This document shows, piece by piece, positions 16,226 to 26,115 of a stretch of 64,000 nt of DNA. Below the pieces are notes generated by a model. That model was not told the DNA's origin and ran no database searches. It saw only the letters and a list, made by a program, of their open reading frames with translations. Source of the DNA: Kriegella sp963975415 (GTDB taxonomy: Bacteria; Bacteroidota; Bacteroidia; Flavobacteriales; Flavobacteriaceae); contig NZ_CAXBGN010000008.1 of the NCBI RefSeq assembly GCF_963975415.1, positions 62,001-126,000 of the forward strand, in the 5' to 3' direction. Numbering within the stretch: position 1 is the stretch's first letter; each line of letters starts with the position of its first letter. A program made the translations under genes and the position numbers.

Positions 16226-19200
16226 ATGAATAAAAAGGCTAACTCCTGCCATTTAGATATCTTAAATGGAGTAAACAAACTACTGTTATTTAGCATGAGA
16301 GTCATCACATTACTTTTATGTATCGGTTTAACAAGTTTGTATGCAAACCTAACCAATGCACAGACCAAAATCGATATACACTTAGCGAATGGTACATTCA
16401 AAGATTTATTTAAAACGATAGAAGCTAAAAGCGATTTTATTGTTTTTTATGAGGAGAATATTGTGCAGTACGGAAAAAGCGTGAGTATTGATGCCAAGAA
16501 GATGACCATTCCGCAAATTTTGGACATGGCATTCAATAATACAGACTTGGATTATGCCATCTTAGACAGACAAATTGCTATTAAAAGGAAAAAAGAAGTT
16601 CCTATAAATGCGAAGACCATTTCGCTTCCACAATTCGAAATCAGCGGAATGGTAATCGACAATGATGGAACCCCTCTTCCAGGAGCCAACATTGTTGAGA
16701 AAAATACGACAAATGGGGTAACTGCTGATTTTGATGGAAAATTTACAATAGAAACATCGAATGAAAATCCTACTTTAATAATCTCATACATCGGATTTGC
16801 AACTAAGGAAGTGGTTGTCAATAATCAATCTGATATTACGATTACACTCGAAGAGAGTGCCGCAGGACTAGAGGAAGTTGTGGTTGTAGGTTATGGCACC
16901 ATGAAAAAATCAGATTTGACCGGCTCTGTTTCACAGGTAAAGAGTGAAACCTTGGAAGCAGTTCCCGTCTATAATATGGAACAGGCCCTTAAGGTAGGGG
17001 CCGCAGGGGTCAGGGTTTCCCAGAATTCGGGTACCCCCGGCTCCCGTATTGAAGTTCGTATTAGGGGAGGAAACTCCATGATCGGCGATAACCAACCGTT
17101 GTATGTTGTTGATGGTTTTCCGGTTACGGGCGGTATAGATTTCCTAAATCCTGCAGATATTGAATCCGTTGATATTTTAAAGGATGCTTCCGCTACCGCA
17201 ATTTATGGTTCCCGAGGTGCAAATGGGGTTGTGATCATTACCTCAAAAAGGGGTACGAAAGGCCAAGACAGCAAGGTAGAAATAAATACTTTTTTCGGTA
17301 TGCAACAAGCGATAAACCGCTATGACTTGCTTGATGCCCAAGAATATGCCGTTGTTGCCAATGAATGGTTGAAAAATGAAGGATTGGACCCGTTCTTTAA
17401 TCCCAGTGAAGTACAAAATCCGGGAACCGATTGGTGGGATGCCATATTTCGAACGGCCCCGGTACACAACCATACAGTGACATTTTCCGGAAGCTCGGAA
17501 AAGGGTCGATACTCTATTTCCGGAAATTTATATGATCAGACGGGAATTATTGAAAATTCGGGAGTTACTCGGGGTTCGGTCCGAATCAATCTTGACCAAG
17601 AATTAAAGAGTTGGTTGAAAATGGGCATCAATGTGCAGCTATCGAGAAACGAGCGAAATTCGGTTCCTGTCGATAATGGTAATCGTGGTAACTCTATGCT
17701 TTCTGCTGCGGCATCTGCGCCACCGACCCTGCCGTTGTATAACGAAGACGGGCTACCAACCCAAATTGAGCAGGTTTATAATTTCGGGTCTGCCGATATG
17801 CGCAATCCATTAATCAATACGTTTCGAAAAGATCTGGATTTTTCAAATAGCGTTTTGGCCAATACAACTTTTGATATTCAATTGGCGCCTAACTTATCTT
17901 TTAGAACCTTATTAGGGTTGCAATACCGTAATGCGCGTAGCGAATTCTTTGCGCCGATTATATACGATAATGATAGGGGGTCGGCCTCCGAAAGTAATTC
18001 CTATTCCAATTCATTTTTGACGGAAAACGTATTGACATATTCAAAAGTATTCAATGACAGGCACAGTTTGAATGTTATTGGGGGAGGCACCTATCAAACA
18101 AATATGAACCGCAGTTCAGGAATTAGTGTCAGTGGTTTTGCCAATAATATTACCGAGAACTTTAATTTGGCTGCTGCCGAGACCGTTGGAAATCCCGGTT
18201 CTGGTTATTCAGATTGGACCCTAGCATCCTTTCTTTCGCGGGTAAACTATGCTTTTGATGGAAAGTATATGGTGACCGCTAGTATCAGGGCCGATGGCTC
18301 ATCACGATTTGGGGCAAATCATAAATGGGGCTATTTTCCGTCAGGGGCCATCGCTTGGCGGGTATCGGATGAAGCTTTTCTCGAGAATAGCAACACGATT
18401 ACAAATCTGAAATTAAGGGCCAGTTATGGTATTACCGGAAATACCGCCCTTAACCCATATCAGTCGCTCGACCGACTGAATTCAGTCAAATATATATATG
18501 GAAATCAAACCGATGTTATCGGATTTTATCCCATAGGGATTTCCAACAGTGATTTAAAATGGGAAACAACGGGGCAGCTTGACATCGGTTTTGACCTTAA
18601 TTTGTTTGATGACCGTCTGCGCTTTGTTTTTGATTATTATAAAAAGAACACCAAAGATTTGCTGGCGTCCGTTCCTCTTCCACCAACGGTCGGTTTTGGG
18701 TCGATACTGAGAAATTTGGGTGAAATACAGAATAGCGGAATCGAGTTTAGCGTCGATGCCGATATTTTAAGAAACGAATTCAAATGGGATGCTTCAGCAC
18801 AGATTTCCGCAAATAGAAATAAGGTTATCGAACTGGCGGGAGACAGTGATATTTTTGGTTCTGACCAAGGCGCTGTTTGGCCAAGTGCGAATATTGCCCG
18901 AGTCGGTGAGCCTTTGGGAGCATTTTATGGGCTATTGGAAGATGGTCTTGACGATGATGGATTTATCAAATATCAAGATGTCAGTGGTCCTGATGGAGTG
19001 CCCGATGGTAGTATTAATGCGCTTGACCGCGTAATTTTGGGCAGCTATCATCCTGATTTTATATATGGTCTCACCTCTAACTTTAGCTATAAGGGTGTTG
19101 AACTTAATGTTGTTGTAGAGGGGGTTCAGGGCAATGAGCTTTTCAACGCGACGAATGGCACACATCTAAATTCATTTCAACGCGGAAATAATCAATTTAG

Positions 19201-19573
19201 GGATATCATCGGAAATTATTGGACAGAAGAAAATCCGGATCCCAATGCCAAATACCCGAAACTAAGTAGTGCCACTCAAATTACGGTGTCTGAACGTTTT
19301 ATCGAAGATGCCAGTTATTTGCGTATAAAATCGATGCGATTGGCCTATAACTTCCCAGTATCCGAAATAGGTCTAAAAGGATTTGACATGGCCCAGTTGT
19401 ACGTTTCAGGCACCAATCTCTTCACCTTCACAAACTACACGGGTATTGACCCCGAGGCGAATACAAGAGGTACCGATACGAGCAATGTTGGTGATAGATT
19501 ACGGTTTGGTCACGACCAAAGTAGCTATCCGACTGCCAAAATTTATGCCATTGGTTTGAAATTTAGATTTTAA
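16226..19573 (+). CDS. SusC-type TonB-dependent transducer with STN domain
   Basis: I take the ATG at 16226 (MNKKANSC, 1115 residues), after the flavobacterial-looking leader AAATCAAAATT. The earlier in-frame ATG at 16142 adds 28 charged residues and a hairpin. Order: signal peptide (VITLLLCIGLTSLYANLTNAQ), STN domain (TFKDLFKTIEAKSDFIVFY), regulatory-like beta domain (LPGANIVEKNTTNGVTADF), TonB-box-like EEVVVVGYGTMKKSDLTGSV, plug (ILKDASATAIYGSRGANGVV) and a barrel ending GLKFRF. The STN domain should contact the FecR protein encoded upstream, so this receptor both imports glycan and triggers its own sigma factor. Confidence 0.95.
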   Translation: MNKKANSCHLDILNGVNKLLLFSMRVITLLLCIGLTSLYANLTNAQTKIDIHLANGTFKDLFKTIEAKSDFIVFYEENIVQYGKSVSIDAKKMTIPQILDMAFNNTDLDYAILDRQIAIKRKKEVPINAKTISLPQFEISGMVIDNDGTPLPGANIVEKNTTNGVTADFDGKFTIETSNENPTLIISYIGFATKEVVVNNQSDITITLEESAAGLEEVVVVGYGTMKKSDLTGSVSQVKSETLEAVPVYNMEQALKVGAAGVRVSQNSGTPGSRIEVRIRGGNSMIGDNQPLYVVDGFPVTGGIDFLNPADIESVDILKDASATAIYGSRGANGVVIITSKRGTKGQDSKVEINTFFGMQQAINRYDLLDAQEYAVVANEWLKNEGLDPFFNPSEVQNPGTDWWDAIFRTAPVHNHTVTFSGSSEKGRYSISGNLYDQTGIIENSGVTRGSVRINLDQELKSWLKMGINVQLSRNERNSVPVDNGNRGNSMLSAAASAPPTLPLYNEDGLPTQIEQVYNFGSADMRNPLINTFRKDLDFSNSVLANTTFDIQLAPNLSFRTLLGLQYRNARSEFFAPIIYDNDRGSASESNSYSNSFLTENVLTYSKVFNDRHSLNVIGGGTYQTNMNRSSGISVSGFANNITENFNLAAAETVGNPGSGYSDWTLASFLSRVNYAFDGKYMVTASIRADGSSRFGANHKWGYFPSGAIAWRVSDEAFLENSNTITNLKLRASYGITGNTALNPYQSLDRLNSVKYIYGNQTDVIGFYPIGISNSDLKWETTGQLDIGFDLNLFDDRLRFVFDYYKKNTKDLLASVPLPPTVGFGSILRNLGEIQNSGIEFSVDADILRNEFKWDASAQISANRNKVIELAGDSDIFGSDQGAVWPSANIARVGEPLGAFYGLLEDGLDDDGFIKYQDVSGPDGVPDGSINALDRVILGSYHPDFIYGLTSNFSYKGVELNVVVEGVQGNELFNATNGTHLNSFQRGNNQFRDIIGNYWTEENPDPNAKYPKLSSATQITVSERFIEDASYLRIKSMRLAYNFPVSEIGLKGFDMAQLYVSGTNLFTFTNYTGIDPEANTRGTDTSNVGDRLRFGHDQSSYPTAKIYAIGLKFRF

Positions 19574-19591
19574 TTGAAAAGACATAGAATA

Positions 19592-21043
19592 ATGAAAAAT
19601 ATAATTTTAGGAATAATAATAATCGTGTGCTTATCGGCTTGCGAAAGCACCTTGGAAGAAGTACCAAAGGATTTCGTTTCAAAGGCAAACTTTTATAAGA
19701 ATGAAGAAGATGCCGAAGCGGCCATCGCTGGTGCCTACGCAGGAATGCAAAATGATTTTTTTGGTATCACGAACTACCTTATGACCGAATTGCATGGCGA
19801 TTATCTCTTCGGCAGGGGATCTCAGGCACCCATAACCATTTGGGACCAAATTTTAGACCAACGAAACATTGGGAGGTGTGCCACAAATTGGTCATCGTTC
19901 TATACTACGATTAATCGGGCAAACGCCGTATTGGACAATGTACCCGCTATTGAGAATATAGATGCGGGGGTAAAAGAACAAATTTTGGCCGAGGCGCACT
20001 TCCTCAGGGCCTTATGTTACTTTGAATTGGTACGGGGCTGGGGAGCCGTTCCTATTAAAACAACCGAAAGTATCGATCTTAGTGCCATTGAGGCTCCGAG
20101 AGAACCCGAAAGTGCGGTCTATGAATTGATCGTTCAAGATTGTTTGGCCGCAGAAAGTGGTTTGGGTGAAGTTGGTGGTGAGACTGGCAGAGCTTCGAAA
20201 TGGGCAGCCAAGATGTTGCTGGCCCATGTTTATTTAACCATGGAAAATTGGGCAGGCGCCGCCGAAAAAGCTGAAGATGTCATAACCAATGGCCCCTTTG
20301 CACTGGTTACTGTAGAACAAAGTGATGATTTTTATAAAATTTTCGCTGTCGATACCAGTTCTGAAGATATCATGTCAATGCATCACTCCGAAACAAAAGG
20401 GTCTACAATTCCAAATTATCTGCATCGGGCTGGGAACGTTCCCTATAACTATTCATCGGGTGGGGTTTTTGCATGGCTTCCGGATCCAAATTCCTTTATT
20501 GGCGATAGTTGGGATGACAACGACCTGAGAAAAGGCTTTAATTTATATACCCAATTTCAAAATGCTGATGGGGAATGGGTGCCATTGCCCGATACGACGC
20601 CTATTCTTTTTAAGAAGTTTATTACCAATACATCAGGACAAAGTGTCTATAGCGTTCCTATTTATCGACTTGCAGAGGCTTATTTGTTTTATGCCGAAGC
20701 TTCAAGTATGGCAAGTGGAAGTCCGTCTTCCCTAGCTTTGGAACGACTCAATATCATTAAAAGAAGAGCTTATGGCCTTGATCCCAATACGGCATCAGCG
20801 GTAGACTATCCTTCAGGAATGAGTGGTAGCGATTTCAGGGCGGCCGTGGTACAAGAACGAGCTTATGAATTTATAACGGAGCGTAGGCGTTGGTTCGATC
20901 TGAAACGTACGGGAACCGTGAAAGAAGCTTTTGCGGCTGCAGGCAAAAATATACTTGACGAACGTCTATTGTGGCCGATTCCCGAGGATGAAATAAACAA
21001 CAATCCGGCCGTTAATCAGGCGGATCAGAATCCTGGGTATTGA
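19592..21043 (+). CDS. SusD/RagB-type glycan-binding lipoprotein
   Basis: The ATG at 19592 gives MKNIILGIIIIVCLSACES, an ideal lipoprotein signal with Cys at residue 17; the frame is open to a TTG at 19574, which I reject. The protein is 483 residues, with SusD landmarks LAEAHFLRALCYFELVRGWGAVPI, YRLAEAYLFYAEASS, ERAYEFITERRRWFDLKR and a C-terminal PIPEDEINNNPA ... QNPGY. It pairs with the SusC 18 bases upstream as the outer-membrane glycan-capture lid. A strong terminator at 21064 follows, so the sulfatase and FAD-enzyme genes further on may have lower or separate expression. Confidence 0.95.
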   Translation: MKNIILGIIIIVCLSACESTLEEVPKDFVSKANFYKNEEDAEAAIAGAYAGMQNDFFGITNYLMTELHGDYLFGRGSQAPITIWDQILDQRNIGRCATNWSSFYTTINRANAVLDNVPAIENIDAGVKEQILAEAHFLRALCYFELVRGWGAVPIKTTESIDLSAIEAPREPESAVYELIVQDCLAAESGLGEVGGETGRASKWAAKMLLAHVYLTMENWAGAAEKAEDVITNGPFALVTVEQSDDFYKIFAVDTSSEDIMSMHHSETKGSTIPNYLHRAGNVPYNYSSGGVFAWLPDPNSFIGDSWDDNDLRKGFNLYTQFQNADGEWVPLPDTTPILFKKFITNTSGQSVYSVPIYRLAEAYLFYAEASSMASGSPSSLALERLNIIKRRAYGLDPNTASAVDYPSGMSGSDFRAAVVQERAYEFITERRRWFDLKRTGTVKEAFAAAGKNILDERLLWPIPEDEINNNPAVNQADQNPGY

Positions 21044-21063
21044 TACTTAAAGGGAGTGAGTCT

Positions 21064-21097
21064 AAATACAGGCTTAAAACTAAGCCTGTATTTTTTC
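21064..21097 (+). terminator. Intrinsic terminator after susD
   Basis: A perfect 13-base-pair stem (AAATACAGGCTTA with TAAGCCTGTATTT) around AAAC is followed by a T run. It lies between the SusD gene and the sulfatase at 21136, a position that in many such loci sets a step down in expression. Confidence 0.88.
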
Positions 21098-21135
21098 TAT
21101 TGTTTTTTGATAACCTATAAGCATAAGAAGAATCT

Positions 21136-22752
21136 ATGATTGTCTTTTACGACATTTTGTATAAAACTTTTTGTAAGTTTCCAGTATATATGTTGGTTGT
21201 GCTTTGCGGCAACTCCATACTTTGCAATGCCCAGACGGTTGAAAAAAGAAAGCCCAACATCATCTTAATATTTCCTGACCAATTGCGATCTGATTATATT
21301 GGTGTGAATGCCGGTGAATGGGTGCATACCCCAAATATGGATCGCTTGGCAAATGAGGGTGCTCTGTTTACTAGGGCGTATAGCGCAACACCGACTTGTC
21401 TACCTGCAAGAGCTGCATTGTTAACAGGAAAAAGCCCATGGAACCATGGCCTTTTAACGTATGCCCCAATTGCAACCAAGTATGCCAATGAAATGCCTCA
21501 ACTATTGCGGGAAGCTGGCTACTATACTTTTGCCACAGGAAAGTTACATTATAAACCCATTGGTAGTGGCCCCCTTAATGTCGGGTTGGATGAGCTTGAT
21601 AATAGCAAGTTTATGCACGGATTTCATGAAATTGCGCTATGCGAGGGATGGGGACATCCTCAAAATGCTTATAATCAATGGTTCAAAGAAAAAGCTCCTG
21701 GTAAAAAAATGGATGGCACGGGCCTGGGGCCGACAGATCACCGAACGGGAACATATCCTTATGATGATGAACTACATCCCACGACTTGGACGGCCAACCA
21801 AGCCATTGATTTTATAAAGAACCAAGATGGTAAGACGCCTTACTTTCTAAAAGTTGCCTTTCATAGGCCCCATCCGCCCTTTGACCCACCAAAAAGGTGG
21901 TTAGAGTTCTATGAAAAGAAAGCTATTCCGACGGCCACTGTTGGAGAATGGGCCGAAGAAAAATACGGTAGCTTTACTAAAATTCCGGCCCTGGGCAAAC
22001 AACAAAATGCTCCAAGAGGCAATTATGGTGATAGTATTGTACGTCGGTCGCGTGAAGGCTATTTGGCCGCCATCAGTTTTCTAGATGAACAAATAGGGAA
22101 TATCATTTCCACTTTGGAAAAGAAAGGAGAACTTGAGAATACGCTTATTTTGGTTTCATCTGATCATGGCGATATGATGGGGGATCATCATTTATGGCGG
22201 AAATCGTATCCTTATGAGGGGTCGGCAGCTGTGCCCATGATTATTCGATGGCCAGAAAATCTAAAGATCGATGCAAAACGGGGTCGGGAAATTAATGAAT
22301 TGGTTGAACTAAGGGACATTCTACCTACATTTCTTGATGTTGCGGAAGTGCCGCTGCCCAACGACCTGGACGGAATGAGCATGATAAACCTCATCAAGGG
22401 GGATAAAGATAATTGGCGAAAGGTACTTGATTTGGAGCATGGCCCATGCTATTGGCCTGAAAATAGTTGGACGGGGCTTACCGATGCAAAATTTAAATAC
22501 ATCTATTTTGCTGCTACTGGGGAAGAACAACTTTTCGATTTGGAAAATGATCCCACGGAGAAATATGATCTAGCAAAAAAGAAACAGTTTAAAAACACGC
22601 TGCAACAGTGGAGGAAAAGAATGATAACCCACTTGACGGAACGAGGCGAACCTTGGATTGCAAATAATGATTTAGGTCTACGCACCGAGGAAGTTAGGTT
22701 CAGTCCCAATTACCCAGCGGAATATTACCCGAAGGAAAGTGCAAAAAAATAA
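21136..22752 (+). CDS. S1-family sulfatase with CLPAR active-site motif
   Basis: The 538-residue protein carries a signal peptide (hydrophobic residues 17-30, ending CNAQ), then NIILIFPDQLRSDY (41-54) and CLPARAALLTGKS (88-100). Cys88 fits the formylglycine rule C-x-P/A-x-R, but with Ala where most sulfatases have Ser; and FPDQ replaces the usual DDQ, leaving one of the two N-terminal aspartates absent. This PDQLR form is a known S1 subgroup. VSSDHGDMMGDHHLWRK near 335 supplies the later metal ligands. It is the first gene of a sulfatase - FAD enzyme - sulfatase - FAD enzyme run, 18 bases before the first FAD gene, and should remove sulfate from imported or surface glycan. Confidence 0.92.
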   Translation: MIVFYDILYKTFCKFPVYMLVVLCGNSILCNAQTVEKRKPNIILIFPDQLRSDYIGVNAGEWVHTPNMDRLANEGALFTRAYSATPTCLPARAALLTGKSPWNHGLLTYAPIATKYANEMPQLLREAGYYTFATGKLHYKPIGSGPLNVGLDELDNSKFMHGFHEIALCEGWGHPQNAYNQWFKEKAPGKKMDGTGLGPTDHRTGTYPYDDELHPTTWTANQAIDFIKNQDGKTPYFLKVAFHRPHPPFDPPKRWLEFYEKKAIPTATVGEWAEEKYGSFTKIPALGKQQNAPRGNYGDSIVRRSREGYLAAISFLDEQIGNIISTLEKKGELENTLILVSSDHGDMMGDHHLWRKSYPYEGSAAVPMIIRWPENLKIDAKRGREINELVELRDILPTFLDVAEVPLPNDLDGMSMINLIKGDKDNWRKVLDLEHGPCYWPENSWTGLTDAKFKYIYFAATGEEQLFDLENDPTEKYDLAKKKQFKNTLQQWRKRMITHLTERGEPWIANNDLGLRTEEVRFSPNYPAEYYPKESAKK

Positions 22753-22770
22753 TAATACAAAACATTAAAA

Positions 22771-24456
22771 ATGAAGAAAATAATAGGCTTTTTGACGCTC
22801 GTAATGATGATTCAGGTTTCGAGCGCGCAATCAAAAAAATATGATATTGTAGTTTACGGTGGTACTTCTGCCGGGGTGGCAGCGGCTATCCAAGCCAGTA
22901 GAATGGGCAAATCGGTAGTGCTCATCGAACCAACAAACAGAGTGGGAGGGTTGACCACTGGCGGACTGGGACAAACCGATATAGGTAACAAACAGGCCAT
23001 TGGTGGAATTTCACGGGAATTTTATGAAAACATAAAGAAATACTACGATGACCCTAAAAACTGGAAATGGGAGAAACGGTCAGAATACATCGATGGCGGG
23101 CAAACCCGTACCGAAAAAGGGGAAGCATCGATGTGGACTTTTGAACCTTCTGCGGCACTTAAGGTATATCATGATATGCTAAGTAATGAAAAAGTAAAAC
23201 TGGTTTATGAAGAACGATTGAATAGAAGTTCGGGTGTACTCATGTCTGATGGGAAAATTCAGTCAATAACTATGGAAAGTGGAAAAAAGTTCATCGCCAA
23301 GATATTTCTTGATGCCACGTATGAAGGCGACCTTATGGCTGCAGCGGGAGTGTCGTATGCCGTAGGTCGAGAGAGCAATGATGAATATGGTGAAACCTTA
23401 AACGGTGTGCAGGCCAATAATATCAATTTGTCATTGACCAAACTGGTTTCCAAAAATGCTTTTAACCATAATTTTATCCAAGGGGTCGATCCATACATAG
23501 AAAAAGGGAGGCCCGAGAGTGGACTTTTACCGAATGTCAATGAAAAACCCGGTCTTGAGGGAGCTGGTGATGATAAAATACAGGCCTATTGTTTTAGAAT
23601 GTGTTTGACCAATCATCCTGAGAACCGAATTCCGTTTAAAAAACCCGCGAATTACGACGAGATCAATTATGAATTGCTGCTTCGGAATTATGAGGCTCGA
23701 AAAGGACTCATACGTGATATGTACAGTTATGGCAATTCACTTTTACCATGGATTAACTCGAGCATGCCGAACAGAAAGACGGATACGAATAACAAATTTG
23801 GTTTTTCAACGGATTATATTGGAAAAAATTACGACTACCCGGATGCCTCCTACGCCGAACGGGAAAAAATCATTGAAGACCACCGAAATTATCAGATGGG
23901 TTTGATGTGGACTTTGGCCAATCACCCCAGAATACCAAAGGAAGTGCGTGACGAGGCCTCGAGATGGGGTACTTCAAAAGATGAGTTCGAAAGGGCCGAC
24001 GGATGGCAACAACAACTATATGTGCGTGAGGCAAGGCGAATGATCAGCGATTATGTAATGACCCAACACAACTGTGAAGCATTAAAAGTTGCTGAAGATG
24101 CAATCGGATTGGCGGCTTATGGAATGGATTCCCATAATGTGCAGCGTTATGTCGATGCCAATGGATATGTTCAAAATGAGGGTAATGTTGAAGCACATGG
24201 TTTTAAACCATACCCAATTAGCTATAAATCTTTGGTACCCAAAAAAGAAGAATGTGAAAATTTGATTGTTCCCGTGTGTGTAAGTGCGACGCATATTGCA
24301 TTCGGCTCTATTCGAATGGAACCCGTATTTATGGTATTGGGCCAATCTGCCGCTACTGCTGCTTCTTTGGCAATAGATACCGGTGCTTCCGTTCAGGATA
24401 TTTCCTATAACGACTTAAAAGCTGTCTTGTTGAAAGACGGACAACGTCTGAAGTAA
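22771..24456 (+). CDS. Secreted FAD-dependent oxidoreductase (PF12831-type)
   Basis: The 561-residue protein has a Sec signal (to about residue 19, VSSAQS) followed at once by an FAD Rossmann motif: YDIVVYGGTSAGVAAAI (24-40) with LIEP (51-54) at the strand end and VGGLTTGGLGQTD (58-70). DATYEGDLMAAAGVSY (about 186-201) and the C-terminal SATHIAFGSIRMEPVF are shared with the gene at 26116. It lies 18 bases after one sulfatase and runs almost directly into the next. Proteins of this family are sometimes labelled xanthan lyase, which the sequence does not support. Export of a flavoenzyme next to sulfatases suggests oxidation of a desulfated sugar, but substrate and electron acceptor are unknown. 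Confidence 0.85.
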   Translation: MKKIIGFLTLVMMIQVSSAQSKKYDIVVYGGTSAGVAAAIQASRMGKSVVLIEPTNRVGGLTTGGLGQTDIGNKQAIGGISREFYENIKKYYDDPKNWKWEKRSEYIDGGQTRTEKGEASMWTFEPSAALKVYHDMLSNEKVKLVYEERLNRSSGVLMSDGKIQSITMESGKKFIAKIFLDATYEGDLMAAAGVSYAVGRESNDEYGETLNGVQANNINLSLTKLVSKNAFNHNFIQGVDPYIEKGRPESGLLPNVNEKPGLEGAGDDKIQAYCFRMCLTNHPENRIPFKKPANYDEINYELLLRNYEARKGLIRDMYSYGNSLLPWINSSMPNRKTDTNNKFGFSTDYIGKNYDYPDASYAEREKIIEDHRNYQMGLMWTLANHPRIPKEVRDEASRWGTSKDEFERADGWQQQLYVREARRMISDYVMTQHNCEALKVAEDAIGLAAYGMDSHNVQRYVDANGYVQNEGNVEAHGFKPYPISYKSLVPKKEECENLIVPVCVSATHIAFGSIRMEPVFMVLGQSAATAASLAIDTGASVQDISYNDLKAVLLKDGQRLK

Positions 24457-24462
24457 TTAGTG

Positions 24463-26076
24463 ATGAGATTAATTGAGCACATGGCAAATAAAATATACGG
24501 TAGTAAAATTTTGAAAATCCCCTTTAGAAATATCAAGTACAGACAGAACTATTCGAAATGGCACCCATTTTTATGGGGTGTAGTTGTTATAGGATTGTTA
24601 TCTGTTGTGTCTTGCGAAGAAAAGGAAAAAGCAAAGACGGCTCACGCGTTACCGAATATCGTTTTGATTCTGGCTGATGACCTTGGGTATGGAGACTTAG
24701 GATCTTACAACCCCAACTCTTTGATACCCACACCAAATCTAGACCGATTGGCCTCCGAAGGCATTCGTTTGACCAATGCCTATTGTCCGGTTTCCGTGTG
24801 CTCCCCTTCTCGGTATGCCCTGATGACGGGAACCTATCCTTTTAGAAGTTGGAAAAAATCAGGGGTGTTGTCCAATTATGAACCATCGATGATGGCTGCT
24901 GGTCAATTGACGTTGCCAAAAATGTTGCAACAATCGGGCTATACAACGGCAGGCTTCGGAAAATGGCATTTGGGAGCCACATTTCCAACACTCGACGGGG
25001 AAAAGCCGGCGGGATATGGAAAGTTTAAGGCCGAAAATAATGGTGCGAACATTGATCTAAAAAAACCAATTACAGATGGACCCATGGACTACGGATTTGA
25101 TCATTGGTTCGGTTTTAGCTGCGCGAGCGAATGCTGGGTTATGAATGGGAATAACATCGTTGCCGCTTTACAACATGATTTTTATAATATTGAAGCTGCT
25201 ACGCAAAAAGACCATATTGAAATTATTCCTTCCGATGAGTATCTCAATATGATAACCAAGCAAAGTACACGTTTTTTAAAGGAACGTTATTCGGTGAAAA
25301 CAGATAGTCCATTTTTTCTGTATTTTGCGCCCTATGTACCCCATATCCCGTTGTCGGTAAGTGATAAATTTAAAGGTACGACCAAAGCAGGGTTGTATGG
25401 TGATTATGTTTACGAACTAGACACTTATATTGGTGAAATATTGAACACACTCGATAGTTTGCAACAATCGCAAAATACGATTGTCCTTTTCGCCAGTGAC
25501 AATGGATCTCAGTTTGAGATGACTGGGAACCATATTGACTTGGCCAATGCGAGCAATAGTCCTAAGGATGTTGTAAAAAAAGGAGCAAGTCCCGATGAAC
25601 ACCATCCAAACGGGGATTTAAGAGGAACAAAATGGACCATTTGGGAAGGAGGGGTACGAACTCCCTTTCTGGCAAGATGGCCCGGAAAATTTCCTTCAGG
25701 AGCTAAATCGGATCAACTTTTTGCCTTGAATGACGTACTGACTACGCTAAGTAGTATAGTAGGATTTGAACTTCCAATCGATGCGGCGGTAGATAGTTAT
25801 GACCAACTTGCTGTTTTAATGGGGAAAGAGGAAGGTGCAAGGGAATCGGTCATTGTTCAATCTTCTAAAAATGATATAGGTATTAGAAAAGGAAATTGGA
25901 AATATATCGCACCTGACAATGAACGTCGCGAAGGGCAATTGTATAATCTTGAAGAAGACAGATCAGAATCGGTCAATAGATACAAAGAGCATCCTGAATT
26001 GGTTCAATCGATGAAAAAGGAATTGGAGGAAATTATTTCAAAAAAACATACGAGCACTCATAAAAACATTCAATAA
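24463..26076 (+). CDS. S1-family sulfatase, lipoprotein
   Basis: The ATG at 24463 is preferred over GTG at 24460; another ATG at 24481 is possible. The N-terminus is long and basic before a hydrophobic stretch ending VVSC-E (Cys about residue 51), a lipoprotein signal. NIVLILADDLGYGDLGS gives both metal aspartates and CSPSRYALMTGTYPFR gives the formylglycine Cys (about residue 113). FGKWHLGA and LFASDNGSQ are the expected later motifs. The LGYGDLGS form resembles the arylsulfatase A/GalNAc-sulfatase branch. The gene starts 6 bases after the FAD gene stop and is followed 39 bases later by a second FAD gene, so the four are probably one transcript. Sulfated sugar unknown. Confidence 0.92.
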   Translation: MRLIEHMANKIYGSKILKIPFRNIKYRQNYSKWHPFLWGVVVIGLLSVVSCEEKEKAKTAHALPNIVLILADDLGYGDLGSYNPNSLIPTPNLDRLASEGIRLTNAYCPVSVCSPSRYALMTGTYPFRSWKKSGVLSNYEPSMMAAGQLTLPKMLQQSGYTTAGFGKWHLGATFPTLDGEKPAGYGKFKAENNGANIDLKKPITDGPMDYGFDHWFGFSCASECWVMNGNNIVAALQHDFYNIEAATQKDHIEIIPSDEYLNMITKQSTRFLKERYSVKTDSPFFLYFAPYVPHIPLSVSDKFKGTTKAGLYGDYVYELDTYIGEILNTLDSLQQSQNTIVLFASDNGSQFEMTGNHIDLANASNSPKDVVKKGASPDEHHPNGDLRGTKWTIWEGGVRTPFLARWPGKFPSGAKSDQLFALNDVLTTLSSIVGFELPIDAAVDSYDQLAVLMGKEEGARESVIVQSSKNDIGIRKGNWKYIAPDNERREGQLYNLEEDRSESVNRYKEHPELVQSMKKELEEIISKKHTSTHKNIQ

Positions 26077-26115
26077 TAACAGTAGCAACCAATCTTAAAT
26101 TTAAAAAAAGGACAA

